The notes under the pieces were generated by a model. The model was not told where the DNA came from. It did not search any database and was given only the letters and a program-made list of their open reading frames with translations. A program made the position numbers and the translations under genes. Source: Firmicutes bacterium UBA6418 (GTDB lineage: Bacteria; Bacillota; Clostridia; Peptostreptococcales; Anaerovoracaceae). Taken from it: a stretch of DNA of 5,004 nt. Location of the stretch: the NCBI GenBank assembly GCA_002439735.1, contig DJPG01000068.1, forward strand, positions 1 to 5,004, written 5' to 3'. Below are positions 1-5,004 of the stretch, piece after piece (the stretch's first letter is position 1; the number at the start of each line of letters is the position of its first letter).

Positions 1-1377
1 AAACGCGCCCCTTTCGTAGCCGAAAAATTCAGATTCCATCAGTTCTTTCGGAATAGCAGCGCAGTTGACCTTCACAAACGGACCATTTTTGCGGCCGCTC
101 ATCCGGTGGATCAGATTCGCGACGACTTCCTTACCGACGCCGCTCTCACCATCCAAAATGACAGCGCAGTCATAATTTGCTGCTTTTTCGATCTCCGCAT
201 TGATTTTTTTCATTGCTGCGCTTTTGCTGTTCAGCAGATGTGCAACATCCGACGTGTCCCCTTCCGCATCAAAAGCGACAGTCATTTTGACTTTTGCCTG
301 CTGATCGATCTGTGTCAAAGTCTTTCCCAATTCGTCCAGATCTGCGCTGATGTCCCGGGCGAACTCCAGCATATAATCGTAATAGCCTTCGACATAGCCG
401 ACCGCGCAGAAAAGATTCATATCTCGATTGATCGCTTCCTGAATGAGAAGCGCCGTCGTATAATTATTCGTCAAGTTCGAAAACAGCACGCTCCCGCCTT
501 CTTTCGCGGAAACCACGCTGATGGCTTCCGCTCCGTTCTGATCGGCACAGTTTATGATCACATCACAGAGCCTTTGTCCGTTTTCAGTGACGCTTTCGAT
601 ACAGTCCTCTGTATCTTTCGAACCCATAAAATAGACTTCATCAAAGACTGAGTACAATAATTTATTTCGTTTTTGTTCCGCCTCATAATACACATAAGGG
701 ATCCGATCTCCGTAAAGCACGCAGATCAGCGTTCCTTCCGACTTCATCACCTTTTTCAAAGCGAATCCGTAGAGCATCGTGACGATGGGATTGCTTCCGA
801 TCACCAACAGGTTTTCTTTTCCTTCTGCCAGATTGCTGGCTTTCTTGATCGATGCGGATTCCTCGAACGCACTCAGCAAAAGATCCCACGAAATATCCGG
901 CGTCCGCTTCACGATCGGACATCCGTTGTAGATCACCGTATAGCCTTCCACGTCCAGGTGGCTGTACACATAATTGACATTCGTTACTTTTTCAAGCTTT
1001 AGCGGAAGCATCGCGATCGATACCGGTATAATGACTTCATCTCCGACATGTATCCCTGCCGTGTTTTCAAAGCGGCTCCCGATTTTTTCCACAATGCCCG
1101 CGAACAATCCCCCTGTTCCGGTATAAGGATTGTGCATCTTTCCCCGCTGTTTGACGATTTCCATTACAGTCTCTTTGATTTTTTCTTCATCGCCGTCCAC
1201 TTCCGAATAGATCTGGTTGAAACTGCCGTTTTCCAGATGGATCTTGATGACCCGGATCAGCACCTCATCCGCCCGAATGTCCGCGCTGTTTTCCAGCTTC
1301 CACGCATAGATCGGCAGACTCCTGCCGTTCGGCACCCGGCGGCTGCCGCAGAAATTCTCTGCACATTCTTTTTTCAC
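1..1377 (-). CDS. Sigma-54-dependent transcriptional activator with N-terminal Kdd-like dehydrogenase domain (C-terminus outside window)
   Basis: The gene is partial: 459 codons are visible and it continues past the left edge. Residues ~6-345 look like a complete L-erythro-3,5-diaminohexanoate dehydrogenase (Kdd) chain: an RRVPNGRSLPIYAWKLEN-type start (13-30), NGSFNQI (50-56), RGKMHNPYTGTGG (78-90), CDVIINC (271-277) and GGSVLFSNLT (294-303). After a linker (~346-385) comes a sigma-54 AAA+ domain with Walker A GESGVGKE (410-417), VNCAAIP (437-443) and GYERGAF (453-459). The window ends exactly inside the GAFTGA sigma-54 contact loop. The rest of AAA+ and a Fis-type helix-turn-helix are expected beyond the edge but not seen. 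The start is GTG: an in-frame TAA lies three codons upstream, and GAGGT sits 8 bp before it. By family knowledge it should hydrolyse ATP to open sigma-54 promoters. Sensing a Kdd-related metabolite through the N-domain is inferred. The Kdd GxxGKSG nucleotide-binding motif is replaced by GSNPIVT (194-200), so catalysis is doubtful. The Kdd match is from remembered family sequence, not an alignment. Confidence 0.9.
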   Translation of the reverse strand, partial: MKKECAENFCGSRRVPNGRSLPIYAWKLENSADIRADEVLIRVIKIHLENGSFNQIYSEVDGDEEKIKETVMEIVKQRGKMHNPYTGTGGLFAGIVEKIGSRFENTAGIHVGDEVIIPVSIAMLPLKLEKVTNVNYVYSHLDVEGYTVIYNGCPIVKRTPDISWDLLLSAFEESASIKKASNLAEGKENLLVIGSNPIVTMLYGFALKKVMKSEGTLICVLYGDRIPYVYYEAEQKRNKLLYSVFDEVYFMGSKDTEDCIESVTENGQRLCDVIINCADQNGAEAISVVSAKEGGSVLFSNLTNNYTTALLIQEAINRDMNLFCAVGYVEGYYDYMLEFARDISADLDELGKTLTQIDQQAKVKMTVAFDAEGDTSDVAHLLNSKSAAMKKINAEIEKAANYDCAVILDGESGVGKEVVANLIHRMSGRKNGPFVKVNCAAIPKELMESEFFGYERGAF

Positions 1378-1385
1378 TTCTTTTT

Positions 1386-1390
1386 ACCTC
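1386..1390 (-). promoter_or_regulatory. Ribosome binding site deciding the GTG start of the regulator
   Basis: GAGGT on the minus strand lies 8 bp before the GTG at 1375-1377. The in-frame TAA just upstream leaves this GTG as the first possible start, and it places the first recognisable Kdd-like residues close to the N-terminus, as in true Kdd. Confidence 0.7.
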
Positions 1391-1460
1391 GATCTTGTCA
1401 TTTACATGAACGCGCACAGAATTCCTTTCGATTCTATTCGGTTCGCTTCCTGTCTATTGC

Positions 1461-1489
1461 ATTGTACCATATCGCAAAGTGACCTACAA
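1461..1489 (-). promoter_or_regulatory. Candidate housekeeping (sigma-A) promoter for the regulator
   Basis: The -10 hexamer is TACAAT (1461-1466), preceded by TGg, an extended -10. The possible -35 is TTGTAG (1484-1489), a weak 3/6 match, with a 17-bp spacer. Transcription would begin near 1454, giving a leader of about 75 nt before the GTG. The extended -10 and the exact spacing carry the call. It overlaps the predicted start point of the sigma-54 promoter just upstream. Confidence 0.45.
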
Positions 1490-1496
1490 CTTTTAC

Positions 1497-1512
1497 AGCA
1501 AGAACCGTACCA
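1497..1512 (-). promoter_or_regulatory. Sigma-54 (-24/-12) promoter for the regulator gene
   Basis: The minus strand reads TGGTACGGTTCTTGCT, against the consensus TGGCACG-N4-TTGCW. Only one consensus position differs (C to T), and the required GG-N10-GC spacing is exact (GG at 1511-1510, GC at 1499-1498). Transcription should start about 12 nt past the GC, near 1486, giving a ~108-nt leader before the regulator GTG. Such promoters need an AAA+ activator, and the gene they drive here encodes one, so positive autoregulation is the simple reading. A second sigma-54 activator elsewhere in the genome could also act here. Confidence 0.75.
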
Positions 1513-1549
1513 TACCTTTGCGCTCAGACAAACGGCTGATTTCAGTGTT

Positions 1550-1612
1550 TCGCTATTTCCTCGCTCCACAAAAACAGCGAAAAAAATTTCATACAGGGAA
1601 AGATTATTCGCT
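1550..1612. repeat. Cluster of TCGCT/AGCGA boxes, possible activator binding region
   Basis: On the plus strand TCGCT occurs at 1550-1554, 1561-1565 and 1608-1612, and AGCGA at 1576-1580. The middle pair forms an inverted repeat TCGCT-N10-AGCGA, and two copies are direct repeats 11 bp apart, about one helical turn. They lie 38-100 bp upstream of the -24 element, near where sigma-54 activators usually bind. The hairpin is not followed by a U-run on either strand, so it is not a terminator. Function is inferred, and the units are short enough that chance is possible. Confidence 0.3.
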
Positions 1613-1644
1613 TGTTTTTACTTGTTTTGTCTGTTCTTGTACCA

Positions 1645-2379
1645 CTAATTAAAGCCGCCGTCGATCACGATCGTCTGCGCGGTAATGTAGGAAGAATCAT
1701 CGCTGGCCAGAAAGAGCGCCAGCTTTGCCACCTCCGCGGGCTCTCCGTATCTATGCAGCGGGATCCGTTTCAACTTCTGCTGCTTTGCGTCTTCCGGTAC
1801 CGCGTTGTACATGTCGGTCAGGATCGAGCCTGGGGCGATCGCATTGACGTTGATGCCGTATTTGCCGAGTTCTTTAGCCTGCACCCTGGTCATGCCCATG
1901 ATCGCCGCTTTGGATGCTGCATAATTGGACTGGCCGAAATTCCCGTTAAATGCGGATACTGATGCTAAATGAACGATCTTTCCGTACTGCTGCTCCATCA
2001 TGGCCGGAAGAACCGCTTTCGTCATGAAATAGTTTCCTTTCAGATTGACATTCAGGACTCGATCGAACTGTTCATCCGTCATTTTGTAAAACTGTGCATC
2101 ACTTGTTACGCCTGCATTGTTGACTAAAATATCGATCCTGCCGAATTCTTTCCGCACATCGGCAGCCATCTGCTCGACTTCAGATTTTACAGCGATATCG
2201 GTATGGTAGGTCCGCAGTGTTCCGAACGCGGACAATTCTTCTTGCGCATCTCCTAAGTTTTGATCGGATATGTCGCAAATGACGACGATCGCGCCCTGCT
2301 TTAAAAACTCTTCTGCAATCGCCTTGCCGATCCCGGCGGAACCTCCGGTTACTATCGCAACTTTATTTTGTAATTTCAT
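1645..2379 (-). CDS. Classical short-chain dehydrogenase/reductase, FabG / 3-hydroxyacyl-CoA dehydrogenase-like, probably NAD-dependent
   Basis: This 244-residue cytoplasmic oxidoreductase has the usual length for a classical SDR. The Rossmann glycine motif TGGSAGIG is at 11-18, D61 is the adenine-contact acid, and NNAG is at 87-90. The catalytic tetrad is N112, S140, Y153 and K157 (YAASK), followed by the PG motif at 183-184 and a C-terminal IDGGFN. An aspartate at the end of the second strand (D36, in VICDIS) normally selects NAD(H) over NADP(H). That argues against a biosynthetic FabG and for a catabolic 3-hydroxyacyl or 3-hydroxyacid dehydrogenase; automatic annotation will probably say FabG. 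The ATG start has AGGAG 6 bp upstream. It follows the CoA-transferase gene after 24 bp and is the last enzyme before the regulator; no terminator is visible after it. The family is certain, the substrate is not. Confidence 0.93.
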   Translation of the reverse strand: MKLQNKVAIVTGGSAGIGKAIAEEFLKQGAIVVICDISDQNLGDAQEELSAFGTLRTYHTDIAVKSEVEQMAADVRKEFGRIDILVNNAGVTSDAQFYKMTDEQFDRVLNVNLKGNYFMTKAVLPAMMEQQYGKIVHLASVSAFNGNFGQSNYAASKAAIMGMTRVQAKELGKYGINVNAIAPGSILTDMYNAVPEDAKQQKLKRIPLHRYGEPAEVAKLALFLASDDSSYITAQTIVIDGGFN

Positions 2380-2403
2380 GCTCTTCTCCTGTTTCTGTCT
2401 TCC

Positions 2404-3918
2404 TTATCTTCTTTCCTTCATACTTCCGGTTTTCCGGTATCTTTGGTACCAAGAAAAAACATTCTGCAGATCGTGCGGCGTATGCTGTCCGTTTGCGTTC
2501 TCCCTGGCATGTTCAAAATATTCCCGGAGCATCGGGCGGTAATCCGGATGCGCGCAGTTTTTGATGATCGCTTCTGCACGCTCTTTCGGAGAAAGACCCC
2601 AAAGATCCGCATAACCCTGTTCGGTCACCAACACCATCACCTCATGTTCCGTATGGTCTACATGCGATATCATCGGTACGATCGAAGAGATTGCTCCGTT
2701 CTTTGCGGTCGAAGGTGTCGTAAAAATACTCAGATAAGCGTTCCGTGAAAAATCTCCCGATCCGCCGATCCCGTTCATGATGCTGCTTCCCATGATATGG
2801 CTGGAGTTCACATTTCCATAGATGTCCGCCTCGATTGCGGTATTCATCGAGATCACGCCCAGACGCCGGATGACCTCCGGATGGTTGCTGATCTCTTCCG
2901 GCCGCAGCAGGATCTTGTCCTTAAAAAAACCCAGCTTCTGATATAGTTTTTGAAATCCGTCCACCGACAGCGACAAACAGGTTGCCGAAGCAAAATCCAG
3001 TTTTCCGCATTCCATCAGCTCCAGCATCCCATCCTGCACGATCTCGGTATAAGCGCGCAGATGCGTAAACGGTCCTTCTTTCAGTCCCGCGAGCACGGCG
3101 TTTGCGACGTTGCCGATCCCGGACTGCAGCGGCAGCAGTTCCTTCGGCATCCGTCCTGCGCGGATCTCCTGCTCCAGGAAACGGATGATATGCCGAGAGA
3201 TTTTCACAGAGACTGGATCCGGTTCTACAAACGGCCGCGTGTGGTCTTCTTCCTCCGAAAGGACGATCCCGCGGATCTTGTCCCAACCGCAGGGGATCAC
3301 CGCAGTGCCGATCCGATCCGCAGCGTCTTCGATCGGGATCGCTTTGCGTTTCGGCGGCTTTTCATTGAAATAGATGTCGTGCATGCCCTCCAGTTCCAAA
3401 GGTTTTTTCATCGCGATCTCCACCAGCACCTGTTTCGCGTTTTTCACGACCGCAGCCGTATTGCCGACTGCAATGCTGGGGATCAGATCGCCGGTTTCCG
3501 TAACCGCGAGCACTTCCACGACCGCCATGTCGATCGGCGGCAGGAAACCGTAATCCATCGCCTGCCCGGACTGCGACAGATGCATATCCAAAAAAGCGAG
3601 TTCACCCCGATTGATCGCTGCGCGAATATCCGCATTGTTGCAGAACGGCAAGCGCTTGCGGATCAGTCCCGCACGTACCATATCCGTATCGATCTCTGTG
3701 CCGACTGTCGCGCCGGAATAGACATCGACCTGCAGTTTTTCTCTGCTTTGTGCTCTTTTCACCAGTTCCCGCGGGATCAGCTTCGGATAATCAGACGGCG
3801 TAAAGCCGCTCACGCCGAGCACCATACCGTCCCGGATGTATCCGGCCGCCTCGGCCGCGGACATCCGCAAAGCTTCTCCTTTATCCGATCGTATTCTTCT
3901 TTTTAATGTTTCCTGCAT
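2404..3918 (-). CDS. Acetyl-CoA hydrolase/transferase-family CoA transferase (succinate/acetate/butyrate type, Cat1/AarC-like)
   Basis: This 504-residue enzyme moves CoA between carboxylic acids via a glutamyl-CoA thioester, and the length is normal for the family. Visible landmarks: GVSGFTPSDYPK (35-46), QSGIGNVANAVLAGL (265-279), YTEIVQD (290-296) with E292 the likely nucleophile, MNTAIEADIYGNVNSSH (358-374) with N359, the GGSGDF oxyanion segment (385-390) and TEQGYADLWGL (432-442) with E433. These match the positions of E294, N347, G388 and E435 of the Acetobacter succinyl-CoA:acetate transferase AarC, as I recall them. All key residues are present, so it should be active, as a transferase rather than a true hydrolase. 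The ATG has AGGAG 7 bp upstream. It begins 14 bp after the transporter stop, so the two are almost surely co-transcribed. The acceptor acid is unknown; the SDR next door suggests a 3-hydroxy or 3-oxo acid. Confidence 0.93.
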   Translation of the reverse strand: MQETLKRRIRSDKGEALRMSAAEAAGYIRDGMVLGVSGFTPSDYPKLIPRELVKRAQSREKLQVDVYSGATVGTEIDTDMVRAGLIRKRLPFCNNADIRAAINRGELAFLDMHLSQSGQAMDYGFLPPIDMAVVEVLAVTETGDLIPSIAVGNTAAVVKNAKQVLVEIAMKKPLELEGMHDIYFNEKPPKRKAIPIEDAADRIGTAVIPCGWDKIRGIVLSEEEDHTRPFVEPDPVSVKISRHIIRFLEQEIRAGRMPKELLPLQSGIGNVANAVLAGLKEGPFTHLRAYTEIVQDGMLELMECGKLDFASATCLSLSVDGFQKLYQKLGFFKDKILLRPEEISNHPEVIRRLGVISMNTAIEADIYGNVNSSHIMGSSIMNGIGGSGDFSRNAYLSIFTTPSTAKNGAISSIVPMISHVDHTEHEVMVLVTEQGYADLWGLSPKERAEAIIKNCAHPDYRPMLREYFEHARENANGQHTPHDLQNVFSWYQRYRKTGSMKERR

Positions 3919-3932
3919 ATTTCTTCTCCTGC

Positions 3933-4874
3933 TTAAAACATCCCGATCGATTTATAGAAAAATATCCAACAAAACATCGTAAGCGCAACGAGCGCGGTCG
4001 CAAATACCACACAGTCCCGTGCCAGTTCACCGTCGCTTTCCATCTGGTCTGCCATCGTGTAGGAAGTTGTAGTCGGGGAAGCGGCGAAGAACGCAAGGAG
4101 CGTCACAAAGGCAACCCCTCGGAATCCAAGCAGCATGCCGACCAGCGTGACAATGCCCGGAACTACGATCAATTTTCCGACAATGCAGATAGCAAGATCC
4201 CGTTTGCGGTTTCCCGCATTTTTCAGATCCAAAGACGCACCCATCACGACAAGAGCCAGACTGCTGGCGGTGCTTCCGAGTGAAGTGATCGTCTTTTCGA
4301 TGACGTAAGGGAATTGTATTTCCGTCACCATGCACAAAGTTCCCGCGACGGTGGACAAAATGATCGGGTTCAGCAGGATCTCCTTCAGCATATGTAGCGG
4401 CTTCGGCTTGCTTCCGCGAAAGACTTCCAGCACCACGACCGCAAAGATGTTGTTCACAAGTAGCATCCCGACAATGGTCAAGGCTGTGGCTGCCAGATTC
4501 TCCTTGCCGCAGATGTTTTCCACGATCGGAAATCCAATGACCAGAAAGTTGCTGCGGTTGATGGCCTGGATCATAGCGCCTCGTTTGGCCGGATCTTTCT
4601 CGATCTTCATGACCAGCAGGATCGTCAGACTCCAGAGCAGAATCGCCATCAGAACACTGTAGCCGATCAGGGTCGGATCAAAGGCTTCATGGATGTTCGC
4701 ACCGTACAGACTGTAAAAGGCGACGCAGGGAAACATCGTGTTGAACAGCATGGTATTTACTTTCTTTATGCTGTGCGCATCTAAATATTTTTTTCTTTGA
4801 ATGAAATAACCGACTGCGATCAGCAGAAACATCGGGGTCACTGCTTCAAATGCAATCACCAAGTTTTGTATCAT
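3933..4874 (-). CDS. AEC-family (auxin efflux carrier / malate permease-like) organic-acid transporter
   Basis: A 313-residue inner-membrane protein with about ten hydrophobic segments (roughly 4-25, 39-57, 66-90, 105-122, 129-150, 166-186, 201-216, 228-250, 253-270, 289-310), the 5+5 layout of the AEC family. Family signatures are the broken-helix region RSNFLVIGFPI (107-117) and, in the second half, AASPTTTSYTMADQMESDGELA (264-285), the counterpart of the P-T-x-SY...D.ELA block. Bacterial relatives include malate permease MleP and malonate carrier MdcF, so a small carboxylate is the likely cargo; direction is not readable. I chose the ATG at 4874: GGAGAG lies 9 bp before it. An upstream in-frame TTG at 4895 would add seven residues but would put this ribosome binding site inside the gene. 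It is the first visible gene of the operon and ends 14 bp before the CoA transferase. Confidence 0.9.
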   Translation of the reverse strand: MIQNLVIAFEAVTPMFLLIAVGYFIQRKKYLDAHSIKKVNTMLFNTMFPCVAFYSLYGANIHEAFDPTLIGYSVLMAILLWSLTILLVMKIEKDPAKRGAMIQAINRSNFLVIGFPIVENICGKENLAATALTIVGMLLVNNIFAVVVLEVFRGSKPKPLHMLKEILLNPIILSTVAGTLCMVTEIQFPYVIEKTITSLGSTASSLALVVMGASLDLKNAGNRKRDLAICIVGKLIVVPGIVTLVGMLLGFRGVAFVTLLAFFAASPTTTSYTMADQMESDGELARDCVVFATALVALTMFCWIFFYKSIGMF

Positions 4875-4883
4875 GTTTATATG

Positions 4884-4889
4884 CTCTCC
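4884..4889 (-). promoter_or_regulatory. Ribosome binding site deciding the transporter start
   Basis: GGAGAG on the minus strand stands 9 bp before the ATG at 4872-4874. It decides between this ATG and a TTG seven codons upstream, which has no comparable site. Confidence 0.7.
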
Positions 4890-4913
4890 GTTCAAAAGGG
4901 CGGAATGTCACAA

Positions 4914-4954
4914 CTGCCGTCCAGTTGATCTTGTTCAATCCTTCTGAACGGCAG
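4914..4954. repeat. Inverted repeat (11-bp arms, 19-bp spacer) in the operon leader
   Basis: The arms are CTGCCGTCCAG (4914-4924) and CTGAACGGCAG (4944-4954). As DNA they match at 10 of 11 positions. As minus-strand RNA all 11 pair, the odd one being a G-U wobble. A smaller dyad TTGA-N6-TCAA (4925-4938) lies inside the spacer. The repeat ends 39 bp before the transporter ATG. No U-run follows on either strand, so it is not a normal intrinsic terminator. It could be an operator for a dimeric regulator (arm centres 30 bp apart, about three turns) or a leader hairpin. The complementarity is certain; the role is inferred. Confidence 0.55.
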
Positions 4955-5004
4955 CTTGAAGAAACTACAGTAGCGGCAATTTATTGAGGATGATCGTAAA
5001 GATG
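4955..5004. other. Right-edge segment without a supported gene
   Basis: No complete gene is visible here. On the minus strand two frames entering from the edge hit stops quickly (TAA near 4981, TAG near 4968), so the tail of an upstream gene could end here, but a few codons cannot be recognised. I see no convincing -10/-35 pair and no GG-N10-GC sigma-54 element anywhere in 4875-5004. The operon promoter or first gene probably lies beyond the window. Confidence 0.3.

Noticed and set aside
106..1482. Plus-strand open frames of 181, 109 and 144 codons opposite the regulator
   Set aside because: The minus strand encodes a continuous Kdd-AAA+ protein with recognisable motifs throughout. The plus-strand products are low-complexity His/Phe/Arg-rich shadows without ribosome binding sites.
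1561..1590. Hairpin plus A/T-run as a terminator after the SDR gene
   Set aside because: In the minus-strand direction the T-run precedes the 5-bp stem instead of following it. In the plus direction the stem is followed by A's. Neither gives a U-tract.
2950..3906. A 318-codon open frame on the plus strand
   Set aside because: It lies wholly opposite the CoA transferase, whose catalytic motifs are intact on the minus strand. The translation is rich in His, Arg, Phe and Asp without any domain, as expected of an antisense shadow.
4875..4895. In-frame TTG start at 4895 for the transporter
   Set aside because: The only good ribosome binding site (GGAGAG, 4884-4889) lies downstream of it and is well placed for the ATG at 4874, and the first membrane segment begins right after that ATG.
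4875..5004. Sigma-54 promoter for the transporter operon
   Set aside because: I checked every GG on the minus strand in this stretch and none has GC ten bases later. The operon promoter, if of this type, must be upstream of the window.
4891..5004. Minus-strand frame open from the right edge to a TGA near 4891 as the tail of an upstream gene
   Set aside because: About 37 open codons without recognisable protein character, running through the inverted repeat. It cannot be told from chance at this length.
1..5004. Mobile element, phage, CRISPR or tRNA features
   Set aside because: No terminal repeats, transposase or integrase frames, regularly spaced repeats or cloverleaf-like segments were seen. 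The window is an ordinary metabolic operon with an unusual regulator.

Overview
The window reads as a piece of an anaerobic Firmicute chromosome, most likely Clostridia. This rests on the AGGAG/GGAGAG ribosome binding sites at 6-9 bp spacing, tight leftward gene packing, an AAA+ activator of the sigma-54 type, a near-consensus sigma-54 promoter, and fermentation-type enzymes. Base composition is close to balanced. I cannot name the genus.

All four genes lie on the minus strand, so they are transcribed from right to left. Starting at the right edge: a leader of at least 130 bp with an 11-bp inverted repeat (4875-5004); an AEC-family carboxylate/auxin-carrier-type transporter (3933-4874); an acetyl-CoA hydrolase/transferase-family CoA transferase (2404-3918), 14 bp downstream of the transporter; a classical short-chain dehydrogenase/reductase, probably NAD-dependent (1645-2379), 24 bp after that; then a 267-bp regulatory gap; then a sigma-54-dependent activator (1-1377) that runs off the left edge.

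The most interesting gene is the regulator. Its first ~345 residues are not a PAS, GAF, response-regulator or PRD domain. They are a full-length homologue of L-erythro-3,5-diaminohexanoate dehydrogenase (Kdd, lysine fermentation), fused directly to the sigma-54 AAA+ ATPase domain. The Kdd dinucleotide-binding glycine motif is degraded, which suggests an enzyme fold reused as a metabolite sensor. The gap in front of the gene holds a strong -24/-12 sigma-54 promoter pointing into it, an overlapping sigma-A-like promoter, and a cluster of TCGCT/AGCGA boxes. Together these suggest a sigma-54 feed-forward or autoregulatory circuit.

Inferred joint role: the transporter imports a small organic acid, the CoA transferase activates it using an acyl-CoA donor such as acetyl-CoA or succinyl-CoA, and the SDR interconverts a 3-hydroxyacyl and 3-oxoacyl group with NAD(H). 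The regulator senses an amino-, oxo- or hydroxy-acid related to Kdd substrates. 3-Hydroxybutyrate/acetoacetate or a lysine-derived beta-amino acid would fit, but the sequence does not fix the substrate. There are no rRNA or tRNA genes, CRISPR arrays, insertion sequences or prophage features.
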